Shown here one piece after another: positions 15,801 through 25,323 of a stretch of DNA of 64,000 nt (the first letter of the stretch is position 1; every line of letters begins with the position of its first letter). The notes below the pieces were generated by a model that had not been told where the DNA came from, did no database searches, and worked only from the letters and a program-made list of their open reading frames with translations. The stretch is from Opitutia bacterium (lineage in GTDB: Bacteria; Verrucomicrobiota; Verrucomicrobiia; Opitutales; Seribacteraceae): the NCBI GenBank assembly GCA_002716045.1, contig PAZC01000046.1, positions 74,297 to 138,296 on the forward strand, given 5' to 3'. The position numbers and the translations under genes were made by a program.

Positions 15801-17600
15801 TTAGTTTTCGTCAAGATGGATCCACCACTCAAGGAAAAGGATGAGTGAAAAGAGGATGCGCTCGTTGCCTTTTGGTGTTTGCAGGCGCCTTTCCAGTAAA
15901 TGAACCAAGCGTTCTTCGTCTAGATATTCACATTGGCGTTGGCTGACGTATTCGGCGGGTCCTCCGAAGTCCGCTACGTAATTTTGAAGCCAGCTGGCCA
16001 TTGGTAATACGAAGCCCTGCTTTTGTCGGCTCAAGTTTTCGGCCGGCAGCCACTTGCTGGAGGCAACCCGTAGAGCGTGTTTTACCTCGCCTCTTTTGAT
16101 TTTGCTGTCGGACGGCAAGTTGTGTCCGTATTCCACCAATGACTGCATCAGAAATGGACTGCGACCCTCCAAGCTGTTTGACATGGTGATCCGATCCAAT
16201 TTCACCAACAAATTGTCCGGAAGCCAAGTAAGCGTATCGCTTAGAGTAGCTTGACGCAGAGGATCCCCGACTTCCTCCAAGGTAGAAAGGAAATCATTTT
16301 CCCATGCATCGGTTTCAGCCTCTGGGGCAATCTTGGCGAGGTTGCTCCATTCTTCTTTTCCACTGACCAAGGGAAATCCCGATGGAGTTTGCAAGGTAAG
16401 TGGGTTGAGTAGTCCCGATGGTTTTCCTTTGGAACCTTTCCCAAGGAACCGTTGAAGCCAACCACTCTTGTTCTGGAACGGCTGGTAGTAGCTGTAGCCA
16501 GCGAATATTTCGTCAGCTCCCTCGCCGGACAAGATGATTTTAACTGATTCCTTGGCCTCTTGGCATAGGCGGTAAGTGGGAAGAGCGGCTGGGTCTCCGA
16601 GCGGTTCGTCGAGTGCCTTGGCCACAACGGGGAGCAATTTTCTGAAGTCTTTCTCCCCGAACTTGATGAGCTTGTGGGGAACGTTGCATTTCTCGGCCAT
16701 TCTGCTCGCATGAATGCTTTCGTCGTGATTCGCCGAATCAAAACCAATTGAGAAGGTTTTTAGATTGGATGTATTACGGGAGGCCAGGGCAGTGACCAGC
16801 GAACTGTCGAGGCCCCCGGACAAGAATATTCCGACAGGCACCTCTCCCATCAATCTACCACTGATTGCTTGTTCAAGGAGCGAACGCAAGTGCTCGGGAT
16901 CAAAGTCTTCCTTGTTTGATGGGATTCCATCGTAATAGCGGTGCTTTCTGATTTTTAAGTCGGCTAGACTTGCAACTGCTCTTTCTCCGGGAAGGAGACG
17001 TTCAACCCCTTTGATAATGGACCGGTTGCCTGGAATGTAATGCAGAGCCAAATACCTGCGGAGACTCAATGGGTCTATCTCATTCCGAATGCCAAGAGTT
17101 TGAACCAAGGTCTTGAGATCGGAGGAAAACGAAAACCCCTTGGGTTTGGCATGCAGGTAGAGCGGTTTTTCTCCAAATCTGTCGCGGGCAAGGTGCAGTT
17201 GATCCTTTTTTCGGTCAACGATGGCGAGAGCGAACATCCCTTCGATTCGAGCAAGCATTCCTTCCATGCCCCATTCTTCGTAACCATGAACCAGAACCTC
17301 GGTGTCGGATCGCGTGCTGAATCGATGCCCTTTTGCCTCCAACTGCCTTTTCAAACCCTCGTGGTTATAAATTTCTCCGTTATGCAGAACAAGAACGTCC
17401 TCGGTTTCATTTGCTTGGGGTTGGGCACCTTTTTCAAGGTCGACGATGGATAATCTCCGCATGCCAATAGCCCAATTGTGAGTACATAGCGTGCCGGCGT
17501 CATCAGGGCCTCGAGACTTCATCCTCTCCAGAATTTCGTCCAAGAAGGATTTCGGATCTATGGACCCAGTCAAATCAAAGACTCCGGCTATGCCGCACAT
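15801..17600 (-). CDS. asnB: Asparagine synthase (glutamine-hydrolysing)
   Basis: Transfers glutamine amide nitrogen to an activated carboxylate. The start is set at ATG 17600 so that Cys2 (MCGIAG) becomes the free N-terminal nucleophile after Met removal; a TTG one codon earlier would block it. The 599 residues hold an Ntn glutaminase domain (to ~200; RRLSIVD, HNGEIYNH) and the synthetase domain with the ATP motif LSGGLDSSLV and a GEGADEIFAGYSYY segment. AsnB-like genes inside polysaccharide loci may amidate a sugar acid instead of aspartate; the sequence cannot decide. It is the last gene of the minus-strand group from wzt. Confidence 0.9.
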   Translation of the reverse strand: MCGIAGVFDLTGSIDPKSFLDEILERMKSRGPDDAGTLCTHNWAIGMRRLSIVDLEKGAQPQANETEDVLVLHNGEIYNHEGLKRQLEAKGHRFSTRSDTEVLVHGYEEWGMEGMLARIEGMFALAIVDRKKDQLHLARDRFGEKPLYLHAKPKGFSFSSDLKTLVQTLGIRNEIDPLSLRRYLALHYIPGNRSIIKGVERLLPGERAVASLADLKIRKHRYYDGIPSNKEDFDPEHLRSLLEQAISGRLMGEVPVGIFLSGGLDSSLVTALASRNTSNLKTFSIGFDSANHDESIHASRMAEKCNVPHKLIKFGEKDFRKLLPVVAKALDEPLGDPAALPTYRLCQEAKESVKIILSGEGADEIFAGYSYYQPFQNKSGWLQRFLGKGSKGKPSGLLNPLTLQTPSGFPLVSGKEEWSNLAKIAPEAETDAWENDFLSTLEEVGDPLRQATLSDTLTWLPDNLLVKLDRITMSNSLEGRSPFLMQSLVEYGHNLPSDSKIKRGEVKHALRVASSKWLPAENLSRQKQGFVLPMASWLQNYVADFGGPAEYVSQRQCEYLDEERLVHLLERRLQTPKGNERILFSLILFLEWWIHLDEN

Positions 17601-17678
17601 CAAGCTATTGGGTTTTTTGTTTTAGGAACATAGGTTGTCCGAGAATGAATGAAGCCTGGCAAAGTAGGGCTTTTCCCT

Positions 17679-20600
17679 TCAACGAATGGCAGCAGACAAG
17701 AAATGATCTTCATAGCCGTCGAGCATTTCATCGATGGTATCAAGTGAACGTAGCATTTTTCTGGAGTTCGCCCCCATTTCAACGAGGAGGTCATTATTTT
17801 CCAACATGTTGCAAAGATTGTCACCCAACTTCTCGAGGTTTCCAAATTCAAAGAATCTAGCGTTATAACCCTCTCTCACTTGTTCGCGTACTCCGTAGGT
17901 GGGTGTAGCCAGAATAGGCAAACCGAACAACATGGCTTCCAGCACGGTTCGCGGATAACTTTCCGACTCGGAGCAACAAACGTATAAATCCGCTGCTTGA
18001 TAAAAATGGTGCGGATTTTCATTTGGAGCAAGCAAGCGCGTCCTTTCCTTCAACGAGGGAATTTGCTCAATTTTTCTTTCAATCAACTGACCGTACTTTC
18101 CCACGGATTCACCCGCCAAAAGCAGTGTAGTGGAGTTCAATAATTCGATTGGCAATTTCTCGAAGGCCTTCACCAAATCCATTTGCGCCTTGCGTCGACA
18201 AAGAGTGCCGACGCATAGAATTACCTTGTCCGTTACACTTATATTTAGCTTTTCCCTTGAGAGTGAGCGCCCATCTTCCTCCGAAGAAGGAAAACGATTG
18301 AGATTAAGGGCATTGGGGATGACTGTGAAATTGTCCCTTGATTCCAGGGGCGCATAGGAATTCATGGTTGATTGGGCGACGAATATCACGCGATGAGGCC
18401 ACTGGAAACATTCGTATGCTCTCTTGCGTATGCTCGCCATGAGATGAGTGAACAAGCGATTCGGCGACAGGCTTTCCCTGATATTCCAAATGCTTGAAAT
18501 TTCATTTAAGTGAGCCGCATCCATGGCAAAAAAAGTTTCCAAGGTGTTGGCGTAAACGGCATCGTAATCTTTGATATTTGCTTTCCGTGACCAGTCTTGA
18601 AGCAACGCCTCGTATTCGTAAACGGACACGAACTCACGAGGAAATCGTAGAATGGTGACAGGGATATTTTTACTTTCGTAAAGAGATTGTAACGGACCTT
18701 CCTCCAGGGCTAACACCGTGGGTTCGACGATACCTCTGCCCTTGAGTCCGGACAGCATTTCAAACATGCTCAGAGGAGCGCCTTCAAGATTTAGGTTGTG
18801 TGAGATTGCAAGTGCCTTGACGGGTGTTCGAGGCTTGCCTGACGTTGGACGGGGTTGAATTTCAAAAGATCCGGACTTCAAGGAGAAGTTGGGATTGTAG
18901 AACGCGTCTTTCCTTCGCGCGTAACGATCCTTGAAGGCTCTTATTTCGGTGGGATTGTCGCCAGTGCCGCGAGAAGCTCCTTCATGATGTATCAACTGCG
19001 CATCGGGGCAGTATACGCAGCGGTTTCTTGCTTCGGTAAGTCGATAGCAGAAATCGACGTCATTGTAAGCCACGGCTAGCTTAGTTTCATCAAATCCCCC
19101 TAATTCCTGATAAAGTTTCCTTGAGGTCAACAAGCACGCAGCAGTCACCGCCGAGTAATTGCGGGACACTCGCAAATACGAAAGATATCCGGATTCTTTA
19201 CCGTCCACTCCGCTGAAAGCTGGTCCAGCGAGACCACCGTACATGCCGTGAATTATTCCTGCGTGCTGGATCTTGCGATTTGGAAAGAGTAACTTGGCTC
19301 CCACGGCGCCGACACCCTCGATTCCCAAGAGTCCCACCATTTGGCTGAGCCAACGCGGTTCGAGCACTTCCACGTCATCGTTTAGAAGCAAAACGTAATC
19401 GGAGTCGCTTGCCTCCACGCCTCGATTGACCAAGTGGGAGAAATTGAAATCTCCATTTGGATTTGGAATTCTCAGGACTTTGTGAGAAGTTTCGCTGAGC
19501 AATTCGAGTGCATCCGGTGAGTCACTTTCATTATCCAGGAGGAGTACCGAGTAATTCTCGTAGGTGGTGGATTCGATGGAGGACAGGCAAGGAGCTAATT
19601 TTTCCGCGTTGTTACGCGTCGGAATGATTATGGTGACGGAAGGGCCTTCATTGGGGAAATCCATTTTAAATATACCGAGTTTCCCCTTTTGAGCCCATTG
19701 GGGTTGTTTTACAACGGCATTGATTTCCCGACGGTAGCAGGCATCTCGAACTGCTTGCAGACCGGCGTCGAAGGCACCGCTTTTTTGATCTCCGGATTCA
19801 GCGGTAGACCCGGGTGAGATTCGCCAATGGTAAAGTATTTTGGGTATGTGTCCCACATGTCTGGCCCTTTCCGTGATGCGGAGCGCATAGTCGTAATCTT
19901 GCGAGCCGTCGAAGCCTTCACGCAAATGGCCGACCTCTTGGCTCAGGGAGGTTCGGACGACCTTGAGATGACCGACATAGCAATAATTAAGGAGCAATTC
20001 AGGAGACCAGTCCGGTTTGAATTGAGGGGCTCGTCGATTGCCATTACGATCGATTTTGTCGTCGTCGCTGTAGAGGAAATCGGTTTCCGGGTGAGTGGTA
20101 AGATAAAGGGCTACCTCTGTCAGGGCTTCGGGAGCCAACAAGTCGTCGTGATCGAGGAAAGCGAGGAATTCTCCACTTGCTGAAGCTATGGCATCGTTGC
20201 TAGCTATTGCGATGCCGCCGTTTTCTTTTCTAAAGTTTACCTTTATGCGGTCATCTCTCTTTGGAAGATCCTTGAGGTAGGAGAGGACTTCCGGATTCGA
20301 ACTCCCGTCGTCGGCAATGCGCAGTTCCCAATTCTCATATACTTGGGACAAAACACTCTCCACGGCTTCCTCCAAAAAGGCGACAGGGGGGTCGAAAACC
20401 GGCAGGATCACTGATATCAGGGGGTGACTTGCAAGGGACTGCAACTGCCTCTCGTAGGTTGCTTCTCGCTTGTCTCCCCACTTGTTGGCATCCAACCAGT
20501 TTCCATACGCAGTCTTTCGCCTTGGATAGGGTGGGCGTATTTTGGGCCAAAGGCTTTCCCATGAAAACCTCAACGAAAACAAGAGGCGTTGTCCGACTTT

Positions 20601-20849
20601 TTGTTCCGAGCCATCTTTGAGTTTAACGAAGACCTCGCACAGCTTTGGTCCCCAACCCATTCTCAAGAAGCAGAGGAATGATTTCTGTCCCGGTTCCTCT
20701 ATGATTTCACAGGGAATGCTTCTCGTCCCCAATCGAATGAATATTTTGTCTATCCGTTCAGCTTCTGATCCAACGAATTTACCTTTGAGCTTAGCGAATC
20801 CAGGAACCAAAAAGCAAAGGAATCCCGGGCTTGTCCAACGCAGGTCCAT
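17679..20849 (-). CDS. Three-domain glycosyltransferase (GT2-GT2-GT4)
   Basis: A 1056-residue fusion. Residues ~1-135 are a beta-rich domain of unknown role. Residues ~140-370 form a GT-A GT2 domain (LISVILPVFDPP, DHDDLLAPEAL, YSDDDKID). Residues ~405-640 form a second GT2 (SVTIIIPTRNNAEKL, LLLNDDVEVLEPRW, GGFDETKLAVAYNDVDFCYR). Residues ~690-1050 form a GT4 (VILCVGTLCRRKAQMDLVKA, then CCSESESYPRTVLEAMLFGLP). Three catalytic units in one chain could build a multi-sugar repeat. It lies 37 bases after the minus-strand methyltransferase and 78 bases before asnB. Acceptor and donor sugars are unknown. Confidence 0.9.
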   Translation of the reverse strand: MDLRWTSPGFLCFLVPGFAKLKGKFVGSEAERIDKIFIRLGTRSIPCEIIEEPGQKSFLCFLRMGWGPKLCEVFVKLKDGSEQKVGQRLLFSLRFSWESLWPKIRPPYPRRKTAYGNWLDANKWGDKREATYERQLQSLASHPLISVILPVFDPPVAFLEEAVESVLSQVYENWELRIADDGSSNPEVLSYLKDLPKRDDRIKVNFRKENGGIAIASNDAIASASGEFLAFLDHDDLLAPEALTEVALYLTTHPETDFLYSDDDKIDRNGNRRAPQFKPDWSPELLLNYCYVGHLKVVRTSLSQEVGHLREGFDGSQDYDYALRITERARHVGHIPKILYHWRISPGSTAESGDQKSGAFDAGLQAVRDACYRREINAVVKQPQWAQKGKLGIFKMDFPNEGPSVTIIIPTRNNAEKLAPCLSSIESTTYENYSVLLLDNESDSPDALELLSETSHKVLRIPNPNGDFNFSHLVNRGVEASDSDYVLLLNDDVEVLEPRWLSQMVGLLGIEGVGAVGAKLLFPNRKIQHAGIIHGMYGGLAGPAFSGVDGKESGYLSYLRVSRNYSAVTAACLLTSRKLYQELGGFDETKLAVAYNDVDFCYRLTEARNRCVYCPDAQLIHHEGASRGTGDNPTEIRAFKDRYARRKDAFYNPNFSLKSGSFEIQPRPTSGKPRTPVKALAISHNLNLEGAPLSMFEMLSGLKGRGIVEPTVLALEEGPLQSLYESKNIPVTILRFPREFVSVYEYEALLQDWSRKANIKDYDAVYANTLETFFAMDAAHLNEISSIWNIRESLSPNRLFTHLMASIRKRAYECFQWPHRVIFVAQSTMNSYAPLESRDNFTVIPNALNLNRFPSSEEDGRSLSREKLNISVTDKVILCVGTLCRRKAQMDLVKAFEKLPIELLNSTTLLLAGESVGKYGQLIERKIEQIPSLKERTRLLAPNENPHHFYQAADLYVCCSESESYPRTVLEAMLFGLPILATPTYGVREQVREGYNARFFEFGNLEKLGDNLCNMLENNDLLVEMGANSRKMLRSLDTIDEMLDGYEDHFLSAAIR

Positions 20850-20886
20850 TTTACTTCATCCGCTTCTGTGGTACCTTACGCCACGC

Positions 20887-21768
20887 TCACTTACGAAAAA
20901 TTCGGAGTGGGCTTGTGAGTTTCCATGACAGCGAACCTTTTATCCTTTGAAGCTGCTTGACCGTTTTCGCCAAATTGGTTTCGGCTTGGTTGAGAGCTTC
21001 CTCGAGATCATCGGCTTTTTCTTTCCATTCATCGGCTTCGGTACGATGAGCTTGAGCCTGCCTCTTCCAATGAAACTTTTCTTGTAGCAACAGATACCGT
21101 TTGCGGATCAAGGGGTCGTCTGGTCTCAGTTCGAGTCTCCCGACCTGCAGGGGTTCGCCGTTAGATTCGGCTTTTTGGAGGACTCCCAGGCCATGACCGT
21201 GCTCGAAGAGAAAATTCGGATACCGGTCTCCCAACTCCTCCCAGAGCTTCCATACGCCGAATCCGGATTGCCTTTCCTTTACGTCGTGCAACAAGACGAT
21301 GCCATTTTCACGAACCTTTGGGAACCAAGAGTGAAAATCTTCCGCGACGGCATCGTAACTGTGAAACCCATCAATATGGAGAAGATCGATTGTATCTTCT
21401 TCAAACTGTGACAAGGCATCGGCGAAAGTGGATCGGACCAGATAGGAGAATTCGGCATAATGGTCTGCGTTGACCCGTTGCACGGTTTCAAAAACAGATT
21501 TGTCATAATTTCCTGCCTGCTCATCACCTTCCCAAGTATCTACCGCATAGCATGCGGTTTCCAGTTCCAGTTCCTTGCGCGCTTGGCAGAAAGTAAAGTA
21601 GGAGTCTCCGTAGTGAGTGCCTAACTCCACCATCAATTTAGGCTTTAGTTCACCCATCAAGTCGTAAGCGAAAGGCATATGCCCATGCCAGTTGGCCACT
21701 TCCGAGAAATAGCGGGGCTCGAAATTAATGGACTTGAAGGTATCTTCCACGTGTTGGTTATCTGGCAA
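20887..21768 (-). CDS. SAM-dependent methyltransferase of polysaccharide loci
   Basis: The 293 residues match the Methyltransf_24 type: VELGTHYGDSYFTF, AVDTWEGDEQAGNYD, DTIDLLHIDGFHSYDAV, and WFPKVRENGIVLLHDV. The C-terminal ~60 residues are a charged coiled coil (DEWKEKADDLEEALNQAE) ending in SLSWKLTSPLRIFRK, a tail shared with many O-antigen glycosyltransferases and probably a docking element. The start is taken as TTG 21768, 12 bases after the Wzt-like stop; a GTG six codons in is possible. It probably caps or decorates the glycan recognised by the Wzt C-terminal domain. Confidence 0.85.
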   Translation of the reverse strand: MPDNQHVEDTFKSINFEPRYFSEVANWHGHMPFAYDLMGELKPKLMVELGTHYGDSYFTFCQARKELELETACYAVDTWEGDEQAGNYDKSVFETVQRVNADHYAEFSYLVRSTFADALSQFEEDTIDLLHIDGFHSYDAVAEDFHSWFPKVRENGIVLLHDVKERQSGFGVWKLWEELGDRYPNFLFEHGHGLGVLQKAESNGEPLQVGRLELRPDDPLIRKRYLLLQEKFHWKRQAQAHRTEADEWKEKADDLEEALNQAETNLAKTVKQLQRIKGSLSWKLTSPLRIFRK

Positions 21769-21780
21769 TTGTTTTGCTTT

Positions 21781-23214
21781 TCAAACGGATCGAAGAGTAA
21801 CGCCATCCATAGGGGCTCCCACCAAACCCGAGTGAGTGGGATTGATTGATTCCACTGACATGGCATCGTGAATCCAATGATGTTGCTCATGGAATTCCTG
21901 GGTGCCTTCCGCAACAGAAACCGTGATGCTGTAGTGTCCTTTTGGGAGCATAGGCATCCGAAAACGAAACTCGGCTACCAGTTTTTTGTTCTGCAATGCT
22001 TCGCACGGTTTGTTTTGGTACCATCGATAGGTGTTTTCGGAAAACAGTTCCTGTCCATGGCGGTTGCGAAACATAAAGCCGATTATGGGTTCATTGAATG
22101 ATTCCATGATTGCGGCACTTATTCGAAGGGAAACATTTTCACCTCCCTTTATCGCTCGCATGGGCTCTCGATTTTCTGCATCCAAAAGTTCGAGATTTGT
22201 GACCCTAGCTTTCCCATTTCCGAAACTAGCGGTGTTTGAATTGAAGGTAAACCCCGCCTCAAGCCCAACCGGTGAGTCACCTGGCATCGGTTTTTTCGCT
22301 TGGTTATCGCCCGAGCCTGAAACTGCATCAGTTGAAAGCGGATTCGCCTGACCATTGTCATAGAGGGTTTCCCAATACATTTCGGTTACTTCCTTAGGAT
22401 TTCCAATAGCTATTTTCTTTCCTTCGTTTAGGCACAGGCATCGGTCACACAAGTTTTGCATGGCGGCCAAGTCGTGAGTTACGAAAAGAATGGCGTTTTC
22501 CTCTCGGAACTTGCGTAGAAAACGCATGCATTTTTGAGTGAATCGGGCATCTCCCACGGCGAGGGCTTCATCAATCAGCAATATATCGGCGTCTACGTGA
22601 GCGATGACCGCAAAAGCCAATCGCACAATCATCCCGCTCGAGTAGGTTTTTACAGGTTGATCTATGAATTCCCCTATATCTGCAAAGTCGACTATCTGTT
22701 GATATTTTGCTTCGGTTTCTCGTTTCGATAGGCCTAGCAACGAAGCGTTCAGGTAGACGTTTTCCTTTCCAGTGAATTCCGGACTGAAACCGGAGCCCAA
22801 TTCAAGTAATGCGGCGACCCTTCCGGCAACTTCCACCTCTCCTTCGCTTGCTTGTAGTGTGCCGGCAATTATTTGCAACAAGGTGCTTTTCCCGGAACCA
22901 TTGAGCCCAATGATTCCAAGGGACTCTCCTTTGTTTAGATCAAAGGAAATATCCTTCAGGGCATGGAAGTTTCTGTATGATTGGCCTTCGGATTGCTTTT
23001 TTACTTCGGTTCTCTTCTTCGACTTTAGTCGAAGCAGGCGTTTGCTGGCCTCAAGCATGGGACCCGTGAATCGAGCGGCGGGAGTGGACCAGATGCGGTA
23101 CACTTTTGAAATTGAGCGCGCGGACACCGCGACAAGGTGCCCTGGCTTTCCGGAAAGGGCTTCGGGTTCGTCTCGAGAAGTCGTTGTCACTTGAGTTTTG
23201 CCGATGTGAGGCAC
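21781..23214 (-). CDS. ABC transporter ATPase with carbohydrate-binding C-terminal domain (Wzt-like)
   Basis: Energises export of lipid-linked polysaccharide. The 477 residues include a nucleotide-binding domain (Walker A GLNGSGKSTL, the LLELGSGFSPEFTGKENVYL segment typical of the Wzt/TagH group, signature YSSGM, Walker B ILLIDEALAVGD, FVTHDLAAM) and, from ~300, a beta-rich domain like Wzt-C that in O8/O9a systems reads the chain-end modification. The start is GTG 23214. The matching permease is 10.5 kb away on the opposite strand. It leads the minus-strand group with the methyltransferase, glycosyltransferase and asnB. Confidence 0.88.
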   Translation of the reverse strand: MPHIGKTQVTTTSRDEPEALSGKPGHLVAVSARSISKVYRIWSTPAARFTGPMLEASKRLLRLKSKKRTEVKKQSEGQSYRNFHALKDISFDLNKGESLGIIGLNGSGKSTLLQIIAGTLQASEGEVEVAGRVAALLELGSGFSPEFTGKENVYLNASLLGLSKRETEAKYQQIVDFADIGEFIDQPVKTYSSGMIVRLAFAVIAHVDADILLIDEALAVGDARFTQKCMRFLRKFREENAILFVTHDLAAMQNLCDRCLCLNEGKKIAIGNPKEVTEMYWETLYDNGQANPLSTDAVSGSGDNQAKKPMPGDSPVGLEAGFTFNSNTASFGNGKARVTNLELLDAENREPMRAIKGGENVSLRISAAIMESFNEPIIGFMFRNRHGQELFSENTYRWYQNKPCEALQNKKLVAEFRFRMPMLPKGHYSITVSVAEGTQEFHEQHHWIHDAMSVESINPTHSGLVGAPMDGVTLRSV

Positions 23215-23304
23215 GGCTGCAGACCGCTCCCGCAGGAGAATCGTAACTATTGAAAATGGATTTTAGAGGGCCTCAAGTCAATGGGTTTTGCCGAACACTC
23301 GAGA

Positions 23305-23333
23305 TTGATAATAGTGATTGCGCAGGGTATTTT
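23305..23333 (+). promoter_or_regulatory. Candidate sigma-70-type promoter for the dTDP-sugar operon
   Basis: TTGATA (23305-23310) and TATTTT (23328-23333) are separated by exactly 17 bases in the 163-base divergent gap between the Wzt-like ATPase and the reductase gene. The leader would be about 37 bases to ATG 23378. I could not place a convincing counterpart on the minus strand. Confidence 0.45.
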
Positions 23334-23377
23334 CTCGCGCATGATGGGGTAGGCTCAAATCCCAAGCTTTTTTCCTT

Positions 23378-24271
23378 ATGATTGTGATTCTTGGTTCCAC
23401 CGGTTATGTCGGCGGCAAGTACTTGGACCTTCTTCGATCTCGTGACCTTCCCTGTCAGGGGCTCAGTCGTTCGGAGATCGATTACTCGGATTCCGATACC
23501 TTGCGTGGTTGGTTGGGCGAACATAAGCCTGACTTCTTGATCAATGCCGCTGGATACACCGGCAAGCCAAACGTCGATGCGTGTGAGGATAACAAGGCGG
23601 AATGCCTTTTTGGGAATGCTGTTTTACCCGGAATCATAAGGAGTGCCTGCGAGGAACACGAAATTCCATGGGGTCATGTTTCCAGCGGTTGTATTTATCA
23701 GGGTCGTCGCCCTGATGGTTCCAGTTGGACGGAAGAAGACCCACCTAATTTTTCTTTTCAATCTCCTCCTTGCAGCTTTTACAGCGGAGCCAAGGCGCTT
23801 GGAGAAGAAGAGTTGAACGATGCCGAAAGTTGCTATGTCTGGAGATTGCGAGTGCCATTCAATCACGAGGTTTCGCGGCGTAATTACCTGCTTAAAATTT
23901 TAACCTACGATCGTTTGCTTGACGTGGAGAATTCCCTTTCCCACGTAGATGACTTCGTTAATGCCACTCTGGCTTGCTGGGAGAAACAGGTTCCATTCGG
24001 AATATATAACGTCACTAATCCGGGAACTGTCACCACCCGTCAGGTCGTTGACTTGATAAAGGAGAAGGGGTTAGTGGAGAAGGAATTCGTCTTTTTTGAA
24101 AGCGAGGAACAGTTCATGCAACAAGTGGCGCGGGCTCCACGCTCCAGTTGCGCCTTGGACGCTTCCAAGTTAACCGGAGTCGGGATAAAGCTTAGGCCGG
24201 TCGAGGATGCCATCGGCGAATCTCTCGTTGAAATGAAAGCAAACCATTCGGCGGAGGCGGTTTCGGCATGA
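23378..24271 (+). CDS. dTDP-4-keto-6-deoxyhexose epimerase/reductase-like protein (UER1/RmlD-like)
   Basis: NAD(P)-dependent extended-SDR protein of 297 residues. Seen: cofactor motif GSTGYVGG at 6-13, NAAGYTGKPNVDACE at 56-70, SSGCIYQG near 102-109 and the catalytic pair Tyr135/Lys139 in FYSGAK. From memory of the family, the NAAG-TG-PNVD-CE block, the GCI segment and the later VRVP/NPG pattern resemble plant UER1/NRS-ER, which does both 3,5-epimerisation and 4-reduction, more than classical RmlD. It opens an operon with rmlB and rmlA, overlapping rmlB by ATGA, and no rmlC is present in the window. A plain reductase is the alternative. Confidence 0.8.
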   Translation: MIVILGSTGYVGGKYLDLLRSRDLPCQGLSRSEIDYSDSDTLRGWLGEHKPDFLINAAGYTGKPNVDACEDNKAECLFGNAVLPGIIRSACEEHEIPWGHVSSGCIYQGRRPDGSSWTEEDPPNFSFQSPPCSFYSGAKALGEEELNDAESCYVWRLRVPFNHEVSRRNYLLKILTYDRLLDVENSLSHVDDFVNATLACWEKQVPFGIYNVTNPGTVTTRQVVDLIKEKGLVEKEFVFFESEEQFMQQVARAPRSSCALDASKLTGVGIKLRPVEDAIGESLVEMKANHSAEAVSA

Positions 24272-25323
24272 AGAAAGTCTTGGTCACAGGTGGGTTGGGC
24301 TTCATTGGCTCAAATTTCATTCGGCTCCTGCTGGAAAACGATCGAGTCGGTCATCTCGTCAATCTGGATAAAATGACTTATGCGGGCAATCCTGAGAACC
24401 TCGCTGATCTTGATGGAGATTCGCGATATCTTTTCGTTCGCGGAGACCTGGCTGATGCGGAACTCGTCGATCGCCTGTTGGCAGAGCACAAGTTTGATGG
24501 TATCGTCAATTTTGCCGCCGAAAGTCATGTCGACCGTTCCATTGATTCTCCCGAGCCATTTCTCCAGACCAACGTGATGGGAACCTTACGCCTCTTGGAA
24601 GCGACTCGTGGACATTTGGCGGATTTATCTGGGGCAGATCGCGATGCTTTCAGATTCCTTCATGTGTCAACCGACGAAGTTTATGGGTCTCTCTCTCCTG
24701 CGGATCCCGCCTTTTCAGAAACTACCCCTTACTCTCCCAATAGCCCTTATTCCGCATCCAAGGCCGCCGCCGATCATCTTGTTCGAGCATATCATCATAC
24801 CTATGGACTTCCCGTGGTCACAACCAACTGCTCCAACAACTACGGACCTTTCCAGTTCCCCGAGAAGCTTATTCCGCTTATGATTTTAAATGCCCTCGAA
24901 GGCAAGCCGCTGCCCATTTACGGGGATGGTTCCAATGTGCGGGACTGGTTATTCGTTCTCGATCACTGCGAAGGAATTTTCTTGGCTCTCACTCAGGGGC
25001 GCGTTGGCGAAACCTATTGCATCGGTGGTGATGCCGAAAAAACCAACCTGCAGGTCATTGATGCCATTTGTGCTTCGTTGGATGAACTTCGATCGGAGGG
25101 TGCCCCTCATGACCGACTTAAGACATTTGTCGAGGATCGGCCCGGTCATGACCACCGATACGCAATCGACTTTTCCAAGATTAGAGATGAGCTCGGATGG
25201 CGCCCTAGTCTCGGCTTTGAGGCAGGCATCCGTTCCACCGTGGATTGGTATCTTGCCAACCTCTCCTGGTGCGAGGCGATTTCTTCCGGCAATTACCAAC
25301 GAGAACGACTTGGTTTGTCATGA
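24268..25323 (+). CDS. rmlB: dTDP-glucose 4,6-dehydratase
   Basis: Converts dTDP-glucose to dTDP-4-keto-6-deoxyglucose, the branch point for rhamnose and other 6-deoxyhexoses. The 351 residues show TGGLGFIGSNF (NAD-binding), NFAAESHVDRSI, HVSTDEVYGSL with the family Asp-Glu pair, YSASKAAADHLV with the Tyr/Lys pair, and NNYGPFQFPEKLIPL, all diagnostic. The start overlaps the previous stop (ATGA 24268-24271), and the stop overlaps the rmlA start (ATGA 25320-25323), indicating translational coupling through the operon. Confidence 0.95.
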   Translation: MKKVLVTGGLGFIGSNFIRLLLENDRVGHLVNLDKMTYAGNPENLADLDGDSRYLFVRGDLADAELVDRLLAEHKFDGIVNFAAESHVDRSIDSPEPFLQTNVMGTLRLLEATRGHLADLSGADRDAFRFLHVSTDEVYGSLSPADPAFSETTPYSPNSPYSASKAAADHLVRAYHHTYGLPVVTTNCSNNYGPFQFPEKLIPLMILNALEGKPLPIYGDGSNVRDWLFVLDHCEGIFLALTQGRVGETYCIGGDAEKTNLQVIDAICASLDELRSEGAPHDRLKTFVEDRPGHDHRYAIDFSKIRDELGWRPSLGFEAGIRSTVDWYLANLSWCEAISSGNYQRERLGLS

